Source of the DNA: Candidatus Pantoea bituminis | GTDB taxonomy: Bacteria; Pseudomonadota; Gammaproteobacteria; Enterobacterales; Enterobacteriaceae | NCBI RefSeq assembly: GCF_018842675.1 | Contig: NZ_JAGTWO010000004.1 | Coordinates: 3,162,001-3,226,000 of the forward strand | Length of the DNA: 64,000 bases | Reading direction: 5' to 3' | Shown: positions 51,926-61,752 of the stretch, piece by piece | How the letters are laid out: each line of letters opens with the position of its first letter | Position numbering within the stretch: the stretch's first letter is position 1 | The notes under the pieces: model-generated | Database searches by the model: none | The model's input: only the letters and a program-made list of their open reading frames with translations | What the model was told of the DNA's origin: nothing | Made by a program: the position numbers and the translations under genes

Positions 51926-52822
51926 TTAGCGGTAAAACGCCTTAAACACCGTTGATTGCAGCGCAAATTCAATAAACTTTGCCAGCGCAGGCGAATTCAA
52001 CTTGCGACTCGGATAGACCAGCCACAACTCGTTCCCCTCCATTTCCCACTCTGGCAGCACAGGCACTAAGCGGTCATCCGCCATTGCGCCCTCGGTTAAA
52101 AAGCGCGGCAGCTGCGTAATACCTGCATCACCCAATGCGCATTCGCGTGCATACACCAAATTATCGGTCAGATGACCCGGCGGCAGCAGCCAACGGTAAT
52201 ACGCATCGTCCTGCTTCAGTACCCACTCATTCCACGCGTGATGGGCGATGCAACGATGCTCCGCCAGCTGTTGCGGATGCGTGATGGGCGCGTGCTGTTC
52301 AAGGTAATGTTTCGACGCCACCAGCGTGCGTTCGCAATAACCGACCCGACGTCCAATCAACGACGAATCCTGCGGCTGACCGGTGCGCAGCGCGATGTCG
52401 AATCCCTCTTGAACCAGGTCGCGTATGTCATCCGAAACAGAAACATCTAACGTGACGTCTGGATAAAGCTGCAAAAACTCAGCATTACAGCGTGCCAGCA
52501 ACGTCGCGCCGATGCCTGCCGGGCTGGTAATACGCAGCCGTCCGCTGGGGTTTTCACGCAAATTAGCAATGGCCTGATCGGCACGTTCACTGGCCTGCAT
52601 CATCTCCTGGCAATGCAGCAGATAGCGTTCACCGGCAAACGTGAGATTGAGCTGGCGCGTAGTGCGATTCATTAAACGGATTCCAAGACGCTGTTCCAGT
52701 TGGCTAATGCGCTGGCTGACGCTGGATTTAGGCAATCCCACCCGCTCAGCCGCTGCGGTAAAGCTGCCACATTCGGCGACTAAGGCAAACAGCGCCATAT
52801 CCTGCCATTGACGAAATGCCAT
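51926..52822 (-). CDS. LysR-family transcriptional regulator
   Basis: This 298-residue protein has an N-terminal LysR helix-turn-helix (GSFTAAAERVGLPKSSVSQR, about 20-39) and a periplasmic-binding-like effector domain (about 90-298). The sequence resembles the large LysR group related to DmlR/AaeR-type regulators. It diverges from the oxidoreductase gene that follows, with a 94-base gap, and probably regulates it. The inducer is unknown. Confidence 0.88.
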   Translation of the reverse strand: MAFRQWQDMALFALVAECGSFTAAAERVGLPKSSVSQRISQLEQRLGIRLMNRTTRQLNLTFAGERYLLHCQEMMQASERADQAIANLRENPSGRLRITSPAGIGATLLARCNAEFLQLYPDVTLDVSVSDDIRDLVQEGFDIALRTGQPQDSSLIGRRVGYCERTLVASKHYLEQHAPITHPQQLAEHRCIAHHAWNEWVLKQDDAYYRWLLPPGHLTDNLVYARECALGDAGITQLPRFLTEGAMADDRLVPVLPEWEMEGNELWLVYPSRKLNSPALAKFIEFALQSTVFKAFYR

Positions 52823-52916
52823 TGTTCACCTCAGACGAACACGCTATGAAAGATTGTCCATCTTATCATTGGCAAAATGGGGTTCTACACTTAAGTCATC
52901 AAAACAGGAGAACCCT

Positions 52917-53918
52917 ATGACTATTCGCGCTATCGCTATCAATCCAGAAAATCCACATACTTTTATTGAAATCACTCCAGAAACGCCAACGCCGGGCGAA
53001 TATGATCTGCGTGTTGAAGTCAAAGCGGCCTCAGTGAATCCGGTTGATACCAAGGTTCACAAAGGTGCCATTAAGAACGGCTTGCAGGTGCCACGCGTTT
53101 TAGGCTGGGATGCCAGCGGCGTAATATTGGAAGTGGGCAGCAAAGTCAGCAACTTTAAGCCAGGTGATGAAGTGTTCTACGCGGGTGATCTTACTCGCCC
53201 CGGCAGCAACAGCAGCGAACAACTGATCGATTCCCGCATTGTTGGTCACAAACCAAAGAGCCTGGATTGGGCAGCGGCAGCGGCAATTCCGCTGACTGCG
53301 TTGACCGCCTGGGAAGGGTTATTTGAACGTCTTAATCTGCAAAATGCCACAGCCGATCAAACCCTGCTGATCGTGGGCGGTGCAGGCGGCGTAGGATCGC
53401 TGGCGATTCCATTCGCGAAAATGCGCAGCAAAGTCAAAGTGATCGCCACCGCGTCGCGTGAAGATTCCGCACAATGGTGCCGTGATCGCGGAGCGGATCT
53501 GGTGATCAATTACAAAGACATGATCGGTGAACTGGAAAAGCACGATCTTAAGCAGGTGGATTTCATTTTCTGCCTGAACGACACCGATGGTCATTGGGAA
53601 ACCATGGCTAAGCTGATTGCGCCGCAGGGCCACATTTGTACCATCGTGGAAAACGAACAGCCGTTGGCGATGGATCAGCTGAAGCTGAAAAGTGCCGCAC
53701 TGCATTTTGAGTTGATGTACACCCGCAGCATGTTTAACACACCCGATATGGCGCGCCAGGGCGAGATTCTGAATGAAGTGGCTGAACTGCTGGATGCTGG
53801 AAAACTGCAAACCACGCTGAATGAGACCTTACAGGGCTTGAGCGTTGAGACATTGCAGGCGGCGCATGCGCGTGTTCTGGAAGGCCATATGCGTGGCAAA
53901 GTGGTGATGGTTTACTGA
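52917..53918 (+). CDS. Zinc-type alcohol dehydrogenase-like (MDR) quinone oxidoreductase family protein
   Basis: This 333-residue medium-chain dehydrogenase/reductase has the GroES-like N-terminal domain (VKAASVNPVDTKVHKG) and the Rossmann motif IVGGAGGVGSLAIPFAK (about 155-171). The catalytic zinc cysteine and histidine positions of true alcohol dehydrogenases are not kept, so an NADPH-dependent quinone or enone reductase is more likely. ATG 52917 (MTIRAIAIN) has CAGGAG upstream; a longer frame to 52854 lacks support. It is probably controlled by the divergent LysR protein. Confidence 0.85.
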   Translation: MTIRAIAINPENPHTFIEITPETPTPGEYDLRVEVKAASVNPVDTKVHKGAIKNGLQVPRVLGWDASGVILEVGSKVSNFKPGDEVFYAGDLTRPGSNSSEQLIDSRIVGHKPKSLDWAAAAAIPLTALTAWEGLFERLNLQNATADQTLLIVGGAGGVGSLAIPFAKMRSKVKVIATASREDSAQWCRDRGADLVINYKDMIGELEKHDLKQVDFIFCLNDTDGHWETMAKLIAPQGHICTIVENEQPLAMDQLKLKSAALHFELMYTRSMFNTPDMARQGEILNEVAELLDAGKLQTTLNETLQGLSVETLQAAHARVLEGHMRGKVVMVY

Positions 53919-53982
53919 TTTTTTGGCGGGATGGGTGTGGGTTGGCGGCGTTTTTAGCGTGTGTGGCTTGTCCCCATCCCAA

Positions 53983-54004
53983 CCTTCCCCGCTTGCGGGG
54001 AAGG
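53983..54004. repeat. Single REP-like palindrome (same family as in the urtA-urtB spacer)
   Basis: Arms CCTTCCCCGC / GCGGGGAAGG with a two-base centre TT. It differs by one base from the copy at 40201-40222. It lies after the oxidoreductase stop, next to the dehydrogenase remnant. Confidence 0.75.
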
Positions 54005-54057
54005 GGCAGCTCGCACTATTCCGCAAGTGGGGAAACGGGCAGTTCGCGCCATTCCGC
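54004..54057. repeat. Short direct repeat, period 33 bp
   Basis: Two 21-base copies beginning GGGCAG and ending ATTCCGC (54004-54024 and 54037-54057) differ at three positions. The second overlaps the C-terminal codons of the dehydrogenase remnant. It may reflect slippage near the REP-like element. Confidence 0.5.
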
Positions 54058-54142
54058 CATCAATGCACAGTTCAGCCCCCGCAATGTATCGGCTTTCATC
54101 TGAGGCTAAAAACAGCGCAGCAGCGGCCATCTCTTCGGGATT
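54044..54142 (-). pseudogene. 3' remnant of a short-chain dehydrogenase/reductase gene
   Basis: Reading the minus strand just past the nadR stop gives PEEMAAAALFLASDE followed by YIAGAELCIDGGMA. This is the standard C-terminal end of classical SDR enzymes (PEEIA..FLASD..Y.TG....DGG). Only about the last 33 codons are present. The rest is missing, and the frame has no start, running instead from inside the nadR 3' end. After the SDR end it reads on through the REP-like palindrome to a stop at 53954. I infer a deletion that fused the nadR end to the tail of a former downstream SDR gene. Confidence 0.75.
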
Positions 54143-55378
54143 ACGGATTATTTTGTTCGCCCAACATCCCTTTCACCAGCTCAATGCAGCGTAGAAAACG
54201 CGCGTCGTAATCGTCCTCTTTAACGTGCAAAAATTCGATATTGTTCTCTCTCAGCATGGTGATCAACATCGATTGAAACTCACGCCGATCAACCGAACTG
54301 CCCAGGCTGCGTAAGCCGTCCGCCACCCAAGGCACATTGTTTTCAAGCAAAATGACTAAATCGAAGCGATATTCGTCGATCAGGGCCTGAACAAACGGAT
54401 GTTCGCGCCCTTCGTACTTTAAACAGAACGCCTGCGTGGTGACAAAGTCGGTGTCGATGAAAGCAACTTTGTTGGCGTACTTCACCGCAAAATCGATGTA
54501 CTGCGCCTGACCCAACGCGATTTTGTCATAGTCAGAATATTGCAGCGCCATTTCGTCACCGCCAAGATGCGAGAAGACGTAATCGCGACCATATTCCCAG
54601 GCGCTGGTGGTGTTGAAAATATTGGCGAGTTTATTAACCAGCGTCGATTTGCCGCTGGATTCACCGCCAAGGATCGCCACGGTACGCACAAAGAACGGCT
54701 TCACTTCGGTGGGAATGTATTCCCAGAAGCGGAACGGATCCTGGCGGATCTGCGCGCCGCTAATGCTCATAAACGATCGATTGGGATCAACCACTACCGT
54801 TGGTATGCCAAGATGCTGTTCATACATCTCTGCGTCGGGCGCTTCGCTGGTGTAAATACAGTCGGGCGCAATACCCTGTTCACTGAGGAATGATTTTACC
54901 CCTTCGCTCCAGACATCCCAGCCATGCGGGTAAGGCTCAATGCCCTCTTCATTAAAGGAGTGAATACGAATATTTTTTGGTATTTAAAGGTTTGCAATAA
55001 CCAGCGTAATCGGTCGCTGACGGTAGGCTGCTGCGACATGGCGCTGTTTTCGAACAAACCGCGATCGCGCGGCTCGTCGTAACCCATAATGATGTGCAGT
55101 TCATCAACCTGGCTACAGGCGCGCTGAATCAGATAAATATGGCCGGTATGCAGCGGATAGAACTTACCAAATACCACGCCAACCGTTTTATCGCGCCGTG
55201 GAAATTCCAGGCCGAGAAAGCGGTGTAACGCTTCTAATTTTTGTGCGCTGGGGCTTTTGATTTTGGCGTTGAGCAGCTGGCTCAAATACCCTTTGGTCAT
55301 GCCGCTGGCATCGGCGACTTGTTGCAGCGTGTGGCCCTGCTGGCGAATGGCCGTTTTTAGATAATCAAACGACGACAT
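54141..55378 (-). CDS. nadR: Trifunctional NAD biosynthesis regulator NadR, frame broken by one missing base
   Basis: NadR represses NAD synthesis genes and also has NMN adenylyltransferase and ribosylnicotinamide kinase activity. The restored length is 412 residues (E. coli 410). The N-terminal helix-turn-helix is TLQQVADASGMTKGYLSQLL. The nucleotidyl-transferase motif is GKFYPLHTGHIYLIQ. The kinase Walker A is GGESSGKST. The frame from ATG 55378 breaks near codon 133 and is restored by one T in the run 54973-54978 (KYQKNIRIHSFNEEG). It lies downstream of radA. Confidence 0.94.
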
Positions 55379-55474
55379 GTCGTGCCTCCTGCGTGAATAA
55401 TATGTGGCGTAAAGAGAAAAGGCCCTCACGCCAACTTTCGCCTGCAAGCGGAAAAAGCGATAACCCGCTGCGGC

Positions 55475-55498
55475 CCGGCATGTTAACTTTCATGCCGG
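55475..55498. repeat. Hairpin in the radA-nadR spacer
   Basis: Perfect 8-bp arms CCGGCATG / CATGCCGG with an eight-base loop, without a T-run. The role is unknown. No gene is seen in the 191-base spacer 55379-55569. Confidence 0.4.
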
Positions 55499-55569
55499 AT
55501 GCTGAATAAACATAGCCCTTTAGCAGAATTGTGCCCTGCTCCCGCCAGCGGAAACAGGGCAGGTAAAGC

Positions 55570-56952
55570 TTAAAGCTCTTCTAAAATAGCCAGCGCATCG
55601 GCCAGTTTTTTCGCACTGTAAACTTTCATGCCATCGATCGGTTTTTTCGGCGCGTTTCCTGCCGGAACAATGGCGCGTTTAAAGCCGTGCTTCGCCGCTT
55701 CAGAAATGCGTTCCTGTCCGCTTGGCACCGGGCGAATCTCACCGGCTAATCCCACTTCACCAAAGATCACTAAATCCTGTGGCAAAGGGCGATCGCGTAG
55801 GCTGGAAACCATGGCCAGCATCAAGGCTAAATCCGCACTGGTTTCAGTGACCTTAACGCCGCCGACTACGTTGACGAATACATCCTGATCCGCCATCTGT
55901 AATCCGCCATGACGATGCAGCACCGCCAGCAATATCGCCAAGCGATTCTGCTCCAGCCCCACCGCAACGCGGCGTGGATTACCCATCATGGAGTGATCCA
56001 CCAGCGCCTGAATCTCTACCAAGAGTGGACGCGTGCCTTCCCACAGCACCATCACTGAACTGCCGGACGTCACTTCTTCGCCACGTGACAAGAAAATAGC
56101 GGAAGGATTACTGACTTCACGCATGCCTTGCTCAGTCATAGCAAACACGCCCAGTTCGTTAACCGCACCAAAACGGTTTTTATGGCTGCGCAGCGTGCGG
56201 AAACGCGAATCGGCATCGCCGTCCAGCAATACCGAGCAGTCAATACAGTGTTCCAGGACTTTCGGGCCGGCCAGCGAGCCATCTTTGGTGACGTGACCGA
56301 CCATGATGATCGCCACATCGCGCGTCTTGGCAAACCGCGTCAGGTAAGCGGCGGTTTCACGCACCTGTGCCACGCTACCCGGCGATGACTGGATATCAGC
56401 CATGTGCATCACCTGAATCGAGTCGATAACCATGAGCTGCGGCTTCTCTTGCTCGGCAATCAGGCAGATTTGTTCGATGCTGGTTTCCGACAACATATTC
56501 ATGTTTTCTGTCGGTAATCCCAGACGATGGGCGCGCATTGCGACCTGTTGCAGCGATTCTTCGCCTGTGACGTACAGGGTTTTCATCCCTCCCGCCAGCT
56601 TACACATCACCTGCAACAGCAGCGTTGACTTCCCTGCGCCTGGGCTACCACCAATCAAAATAGCGCTTCCCGGCACCACGCCGCCGCCCAATACGCGGTC
56701 AAACTCTTTAAAAGTGGTCGAGAAACGCGGTAGCGCTTCAAGGCTAATTTCAGAGAGTTTTTGTACCCGGCTGGGGCCAGCGCTGCCTGCGTAGCCGCTT
56801 AAGCGCTCGTTGCGCGCAGCAGTAGGCGAGGCAGCAATACGCACCTCGGTGATAGTATTCCAGGCATGGCAGGCGCTGCATTGCCCCTGCCAACGTGGAT
56901 AATCTGCGCCGCATTCATTACAGACGAATGCGCGTTTTGCCGCTTTGGCCAA
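55570..56952 (-). CDS. radA: DNA repair protein RadA
   Basis: RadA is a RecA-like ATPase that drives branch migration in recombinational repair. Its 460 residues equal E. coli. The N-terminal zinc finger has C11, C14, C25 and C28. Walker A is GGSPGAGKST (about 97-106). The RadA-specific KNRFG motif is in SHKNRFGAVNE, and a Lon-like C-terminal domain follows. It lies 13 bases after serB and is probably cotranscribed with it. Confidence 0.96.
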   Translation of the reverse strand: MAKAAKRAFVCNECGADYPRWQGQCSACHAWNTITEVRIAASPTAARNERLSGYAGSAGPSRVQKLSEISLEALPRFSTTFKEFDRVLGGGVVPGSAILIGGSPGAGKSTLLLQVMCKLAGGMKTLYVTGEESLQQVAMRAHRLGLPTENMNMLSETSIEQICLIAEQEKPQLMVIDSIQVMHMADIQSSPGSVAQVRETAAYLTRFAKTRDVAIIMVGHVTKDGSLAGPKVLEHCIDCSVLLDGDADSRFRTLRSHKNRFGAVNELGVFAMTEQGMREVSNPSAIFLSRGEEVTSGSSVMVLWEGTRPLLVEIQALVDHSMMGNPRRVAVGLEQNRLAILLAVLHRHGGLQMADQDVFVNVVGGVKVTETSADLALMLAMVSSLRDRPLPQDLVIFGEVGLAGEIRPVPSGQERISEAAKHGFKRAIVPAGNAPKKPIDGMKVYSAKKLADALAILEEL

Positions 56953-56965
56953 ATCAATACCTCTG

Positions 56966-57943
56966 TTAACGCTCTTCGTGAATCAGACTGCCGCTGAGGA
57001 TGCAGAAAACACCCATCAAATCGGCGTGGCGAATGGTGACTTGCGTCTGCTCATTCACCTTAGGTTTAGCATGGTAAGCAATGCCCAACGCCGATGCTTT
57101 AATCATCAGCAGGTCGTTAGCGCCATCGCCCACCGCCACGGTTTGCTCCGGGGCGATATCAAAACGCTGTGCCAGCTTCTTCAGCGTGTCTGCTTTATAT
57201 TGTGCATCAACAATCGGGCCGATGACTTCACCGGTCAGCTTGCCGTCACGAATTTCCAGTTCATTGGCGACGATCGCAGCCAGATGCAGCTTATCGCGCA
57301 GATATTCAGCATAATAAGTGAACCCACCCGAGGCGATAGCCACCTGCCAGCCCAGCGCTTGCAGCTTCTGTACCAGCGTGGTTAAGCCTGGCATCAACGG
57401 CAATTCATCGCGCACCTGTTTCAGAATATTGGCGTCCGCGTCTTTTAATGTCGCTACGCGCTGACGCAGGCTGGCGGTAAAATCGAGTTCACCGCGCATG
57501 GCGCGTTCAGTCACTTCGGCAACCAGCTCGCCGCTGCCGGCTAACTTCGCAATTTCATCAATGCATTCGATTTGGATGGCGGTGGAATCCATGTCCATCA
57601 CCAGCAGACCTGGCGTTTTCAAATGCGGGATTTTGCCCAACGGCGCCACATCCAGCCCGGCGTCATGCGCCAGTTTGCTGGCGAACGGCGTTAGCGAACC
57701 CGCCAGGCGAATCACCTGATACTCATCCACGTTCCAGGCGCTGACGATCACCATCGCCGCACCGAGTTTATGCTGATAATCGGTCAGCTGTTGTTTATCC
57801 AGTCCGCGACCGTAAAGCAACCAGCCGGTTCGGCCAGCGCGGTAATCCAGCGGCATCACTTCATCACCGCTCAGAGAAAGGGGCAAACCCGGCCAGAGTG
57901 AAACATCGGCGGGCAGATCGCACCAGGTAAGACGATTTGGCAT
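56966..57943 (-). CDS. serB: Phosphoserine phosphatase
   Basis: SerB performs the last step of serine synthesis. It has 325 residues (E. coli 322). The HAD motif I nucleophile is D117 in VMDMDSTAIQ. Motif II is in IASGGFTYYAEYL and motif III in VAVGDGANDLLMI. I chose ATG 57943 (MPNRLTWCDLP), the family start; the frame to 57976 extends upstream without support. It heads serB-radA and diverges from ytjB. Confidence 0.96.
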   Translation of the reverse strand: MPNRLTWCDLPADVSLWPGLPLSLSGDEVMPLDYRAGRTGWLLYGRGLDKQQLTDYQHKLGAAMVIVSAWNVDEYQVIRLAGSLTPFASKLAHDAGLDVAPLGKIPHLKTPGLLVMDMDSTAIQIECIDEIAKLAGSGELVAEVTERAMRGELDFTASLRQRVATLKDADANILKQVRDELPLMPGLTTLVQKLQALGWQVAIASGGFTYYAEYLRDKLHLAAIVANELEIRDGKLTGEVIGPIVDAQYKADTLKKLAQRFDIAPEQTVAVGDGANDLLMIKASALGIAYHAKPKVNEQTQVTIRHADLMGVFCILSGSLIHEER

Positions 57944-58050
57944 TAGAGCTCCTGTAGGCACAACAAAACCACGCAAGAGGCTACCTTGTCTGCGCTGCTT
58001 CTGGCAACATAATCTCCAGGCTTTCTGTTGTGACGTGACACGGGTTATCG

Positions 58051-58731
58051 ATGGCTAAAACTGCACTGAAATTTCGCTTACATCGTACGGTGATTGTACT
58101 CATCTCGATGGCGCTGTTGGTCGTCCTGATGCAGGGCGCGTCCTGGTTTAGTCTCGGCCATCAAATGGCGCGCTCGGAACAGGTAGAAGAGCTGGCGCAC
58201 ACGTTAACGAATCAGGTGGCTTTCAGCCTGCAACCGTTGATGGACAACAGTGAAAATAATCGCAATAAAATTGAGGGTATCCTTGATCAGATGACCTCTA
58301 ATAGCCGCATTCTTGATGCGTCGGTTTATGATGACGATGGCAGTTTGGTGGCGCACAGCGGCGAAAATATCAATGTTCGCGATCGTTTGGCGCTGGATGG
58401 CAAACGCGCTGGCAGCTATTTCAATCATCAAATCGTCCAACAGCTGAGGAACAGCGACGGCCCGCTCGGCTTTCTGCGGGTGACGCTGGATACGCATGTG
58501 TTGGTAACGGAATCACGCCAGGTCGATAACACCACCAATATTTTGCGTTTGATGATGCTGCTGGCGTTAGCGATTGGCATCATTCTCACCCGTACTTTGC
58601 TGCGCGATCGCCGTACTCGCTGGCAACAATCCCCTTTCCTGCTGACAGCCAGTAAACCCGTAAAAGAAGATCGGGATGAAGAAGAAGCCAAAGCGGAACG
58701 CGATGAAAAAGCCGAGGAAAAGCGGGTTTAA
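58051..58731 (+). CDS. ytjB: Membrane protein YtjB (Smp family)
   Basis: This 226-residue inner-membrane protein matches the Smp/YtjB family found divergent from serB (E. coli 214). A first membrane segment lies at about 14-33 and a second at about 165-182, with a periplasmic domain between. The C-terminal tail is strongly charged (DRDEEEAKAERDEKAEEK). The function is unknown. In E. coli it is followed by lplA; here yjjG follows instead. Confidence 0.88.
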   Translation: MAKTALKFRLHRTVIVLISMALLVVLMQGASWFSLGHQMARSEQVEELAHTLTNQVAFSLQPLMDNSENNRNKIEGILDQMTSNSRILDASVYDDDGSLVAHSGENINVRDRLALDGKRAGSYFNHQIVQQLRNSDGPLGFLRVTLDTHVLVTESRQVDNTTNILRLMMLLALAIGIILTRTLLRDRRTRWQQSPFLLTASKPVKEDRDEEEAKAERDEKAEEKRV

Positions 58732-58875
58732 GTCGTTAACGCTTTTGCTGGTTAAGGGAGGACCAGGTTGCGCAAGCAAATTGACAAGGCTGATATGCTC
58801 CCCTCGCACGCTATCTGCTTAGCACGGCGGTGATTGACCGAATGATGATGTATTCCAATCCGATAACGCGTAAAT

Positions 58876-58910
58876 AAAAAAACCACCCAACGCGATGACA
58901 GGTGGTTTTT
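58876..58910. terminator. Terminator between ytjB and yjjG
   Basis: AAAAACCACC / GGTGGTTTTT arms around a 13-base loop, symmetric, between the convergent ytjB and yjjG genes. The spacer 58732-58875 shows no gene. Confidence 0.7.
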
Positions 58911-58938
58911 ATAACCCGTTTAATCATTAAAAGCAGCG

Positions 58939-59619
58939 TTACGCTTTAAGAATGATTTCCAGTTCTGAGAGACGTTTGATTTGCCAGTCAGGCGTGATAT
59001 GCGCGGGTAACGGGCGCGTGCCATGATCCAGCCAGCAGGTTTTAATGCCTGCATTCATACCACCAAGAATATCGGACTCCGGTGTATCCCCTACCATCAT
59101 CACGCGATCCCGCGGCGGATTTCCCAACAATGAAAGCGCGTGATCGAAGATCTGTGCATCCGGTTTTGGCACGCCAACTTGCTCAGAGATCACTAAGATG
59201 TCGAAGTAATCGCGGAAACCAGTACGCTCTAATCGGGTTTGCTGTAACGCGGTGAAGCCGTTGGTGATAATCCCCATCTTGACCTTACCGTGTAGCAGGT
59301 TCATCAGGCTGACAGCCCCTTCCAGTGGCGTACAGATCTCAGCCATTGCAGAGAGGAAACCGCTGTTGAGAATTTCAGGTGAGATACTGAGTTTTTCACT
59401 CCAGCCGTTAAAGCGACGCGTTTGTAGTTGCAGTGCTGAGATGGCGCCGTTCTGATAATCGACCCAAAGCGGCTTATTAACCGATTGATAGTCAATATAA
59501 TCCTGATCGGTAAACTGCACATCGTAGCCAGCAAAAAGGCGCTGCAATCCGGCATACGCATCAAAATGGAAAAGGGTGTCATCGGCATCAAACAGGATGC
59601 AATCCCAGTTCTCTAACAT
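58939..59619 (-). CDS. yjjG: Pyrimidine 5'-nucleotidase YjjG (HAD family)
   Basis: YjjG removes phosphate from pyrimidine and non-canonical nucleotides such as dUMP and dTMP. It has 226 residues (E. coli 225). HAD motif I is [12 protein letters not shown], motif II is IITNGF and motif IV is [14 protein letters not shown] chose ATG 59619, with AAGGAG five bases before it, over an in-frame TTG one codon upstream. It lies 19 bases after rimI in the holD-rimI-yjjG operon. The E. coli neighbour prfC is absent. Confidence 0.94.
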   Translation of the reverse strand: MLENWDCILFDADDTLFHFDAYAGLQRLFAGYDVQFTDQDYIDYQSVNKPLWVDYQNGAISALQLQTRRFNGWSEKLSISPEILNSGFLSAMAEICTPLEGAVSLMNLLHGKVKMGIITNGFTALQQTRLERTGFRDYFDILVISEQVGVPKPDAQIFDHALSLLGNPPRDRVMMVGDTPESDILGGMNAGIKTCWLDHGTRPLPAHITPDWQIKRLSELEIILKA

Positions 59620-59638
59620 CAAAGCTCCTTTAAATTCC

Positions 59639-60079
59639 TTACAGCGTCAGCGCCATGATCAAAGCATCTTCACGTCCGCTAGCGGTGGGATAATAGTTAG
59701 GGCGACGGCTTACCTGATTAAATTCGAGCTGTTCATAGAGCGCGATGGCAGGCAGGTTTGAGGCGCGAACTTCCAGCCAAAGCGTCATGACATCACGCTC
59801 AATCAGTTGATCGATTAAGTGCTGCAATAACTGGCGACCTAAGCCACGCCGCTGATAAGCGGGGTCGACAGCAATATTGAATAGTGAGGCTTCATCCAAT
59901 ACGACCTGCGTGATAGCGAAGGCGGCCAAATTGCCTTCTACTTCAAGTCGGAGATTTAAAAAACGTTCGCCCTGATTGCTGGCAAAAGTCTGTTCGCTCC
60001 AGGGAAAAGCATGGCTACGACGTTCAATGGCAAAAGCCTGAGCCAGATCGTCAGGGGTGAGAAAAGAGATGGCTGTCAT
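59639..60079 (-). CDS. rimI: Ribosomal protein S18 alanine N-acetyltransferase
   Basis: RimI acetylates the N-terminal alanine of ribosomal protein S18. The 146-residue GNAT protein (E. coli 148) has the acetyl-CoA loop QRRGLG and the region [19 protein letters not shown]. Its start lies within holD; the genes overlap by 29 bp, as in E. coli where they also overlap. Confidence 0.95.
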   Translation of the reverse strand: MTAISFLTPDDLAQAFAIERRSHAFPWSEQTFASNQGERFLNLRLEVEGNLAAFAITQVVLDEASLFNIAVDPAYQRRGLGRQLLQHLIDQLIERDVMTLWLEVRASNLPAIALYEQLEFNQVSRRPNYYPTASGREDALIMALTL

Positions 60080-60461
60080 GGTTACACATCTGTTGCCAGA
60101 GCGCGCGTTTTGCCGCGCCGCTGCTGATCAGTTCATTGAAGGAGGCGCTCGATAACGCGACGCCATTAAAGGGCTGTTCACTTTCAACGCCCAGTAGCCA
60201 GCCCGCACAATCCAGTTTTTCCGGCAGCATTTCCAGCTGTTCCGGCGTCACCATCATGACTTGTGAGCTTTGCAAATTAAGCGCATGCAGCACGTCGCGA
60301 ATGATCGGCTCCTGTAAACCGGGCGCTGTTTCAGCCACAATAACTAAGCGTGTCTCCGCTGCCAGCGTGACGGCAATTTCGCCCTGTAGCACGCGCGGTC
60401 GGCGCAGTTGGTACTGCGTAATTCCCATTTGCTGTAAAAGCCAGTCGCGCCTGGACGTCAT
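60051..60461 (-). CDS. holD: DNA polymerase III psi subunit
   Basis: HolD (psi) links the clamp loader to SSB through chi. It has 136 residues (E. coli 137). The N terminus [22 protein letters not shown] is nearly that of E. coli (MTSRRDWQLQQLGITQ); quoted in part it covers the chi-binding region. The C terminus [16 protein letters not shown] also matches. I chose ATG 60461; the longer frame to 60533 runs into the rsmC promoter region. It diverges from rsmC. Confidence 0.93.
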   Translation of the reverse strand: MTSRRDWLLQQMGITQYQLRRPRVLQGEIAVTLAAETRLVIVAETAPGLQEPIIRDVLHALNLQSSQVMMVTPEQLEMLPEKLDCAGWLLGVESEQPFNGVALSSASFNELISSGAAKRALWQQMCNHDSHLFSHP

Positions 60462-60567
60462 GGTGTTACCTGCTCTGCTGCCTGAATGCGACGCTATGCT
60501 AGCAAACCCATCGTACATGCGCCAACAAACCACTATAATCCCCGCTCAGATCTTACAGGAGCCCTAC

Positions 60568-61599
60568 ATGTCTGCTTTTACCCCGGCCAGCGAAGTTATT
60601 CTGCGCCACAGTGATGAATTTACCGCCCGCCACGTGCTGTTTGCTGGTGATTTGCAGGATGACCTGCCCGCTCAGTTGGAAACCGCTTCATCGCGCGTGC
60701 ATACCCAGCAATATCATCATTGGCAAAACCTGAGTCGCCGAATGGGCGAGCAGGCGCGTTACGGGATGGTTGCACAAGCAGAAGACGTGCAGGGCTGCGA
60801 TACGCTGGTTTACTTCTGGACCAAGAACAAACCAGAAGTGCAGTTTCAGCTGCAAAATCTGCTGTCAATGTTGCCGGTAGGCTGCGATGTGTTTGTGGTG
60901 GGTGAAAACCGCAGCGGCGTGCGCAGCGCCGAAGGCATGCTGGAAAAGTATGTAAAACTGGAAAAGATCGACAGCGCGCGCCGTTGTGGTCTGTATCACG
61001 GTCGTCTGGAGACGCAACCCGAGTTTGATGCCAACGCGTTTGGCAATACTTATCAACTCGATGATTTGACCATTCATACGTTGCCGGGCGTATTCAGCCG
61101 TGATGGTCTGGATGCTGGCAGCGCGCTGCTGATGTCAACGCTGACGCCGCACATGAAAGGTAAAGTACTGGATATCGGTTGCGGTGCCGGTGTGATTGCC
61201 GCATCCCTGCCGCGTCATTCTCCAAAGGTGCGTCTGTGGCTGTGCGACGTCCATGCCGCCGCAATCGAAGCCAGTAAAGCGACATTGGCAGCGAATGGAC
61301 TGGAAGGTGAAGTGTTCGCCAGTAATGTCTTCTCAGACGTGACCGGCCGTTTTGATCTGATCCTCTCCAACCCGCCTTTCCATGAGGGTGTTCAAACCAG
61401 CCTGGACGCCGCACAAACCTTGATTCGCGGTGCGGTAAAACACCTTAACAGCGGCGGAGAGTTACGTATTGTTGCCAATGCATTCCTGCCCTATCCACAG
61501 GTGTTAGACGAAACGTTTGGCAACCATGAAGTGCTGGCACAAACTGGCCGTTTCAAAGTTTATCGTGCCGTTTACGGTCGCGGTGCGAAAGCCCGTTAA
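60568..61599 (+). CDS. rsmC: 16S rRNA (guanine(1207)-N2)-methyltransferase
   Basis: RsmC methylates G1207 of 16S rRNA using SAM. Its 343 residues equal E. coli. The N-terminal half is a degenerate methyltransferase domain ([15 protein letters not shown]). The C-terminal half has motif [16 protein letters not shown] and the catalytic motif [12 protein letters not shown] 60568 has CAGGAG upstream; a longer frame starting at 60136 overlaps holD antisense and is rejected. Confidence 0.96.
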   Translation: MSAFTPASEVILRHSDEFTARHVLFAGDLQDDLPAQLETASSRVHTQQYHHWQNLSRRMGEQARYGMVAQAEDVQGCDTLVYFWTKNKPEVQFQLQNLLSMLPVGCDVFVVGENRSGVRSAEGMLEKYVKLEKIDSARRCGLYHGRLETQPEFDANAFGNTYQLDDLTIHTLPGVFSRDGLDAGSALLMSTLTPHMKGKVLDIGCGAGVIAASLPRHSPKVRLWLCDVHAAAIEASKATLAANGLEGEVFASNVFSDVTGRFDLILSNPPFHEGVQTSLDAAQTLIRGAVKHLNSGGELRIVANAFLPYPQVLDETFGNHEVLAQTGRFKVYRAVYGRGAKAR

Positions 61600-61684
61600 A
61601 AACCTGTTTTTGCGTTAACTTTGCTTTTGCGGTGGTGAAAACGTTGCTTTTTGCAGCGATCGTTTCATCACCGTGAAATATCTA

Positions 61685-61712
61685 TTGACGCAATGGGTAA
61701 AATCTCTAAAAT
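61685..61712 (+). promoter_or_regulatory. Promoter of the tRNA-Leu operon
   Basis: TTGACG, a 16-bp spacer and TAAAAT are followed at once by the GC-rich discriminator GCGCCTCC, which is typical of stringently controlled stable RNA promoters. It lies about 40 bases upstream of the first tRNA. Confidence 0.85.
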
Positions 61713-61752
61713 GCGCCTCCGTGGTTGTAATACTATCAAGTGTTACGGGTAT

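Noticed and set aside
60136..60567. N-terminal extension of rsmC by 144 codons
   Set aside because: It runs antisense through holD. The ATG at 60568 has a good ribosome site and gives exactly the E. coli length.
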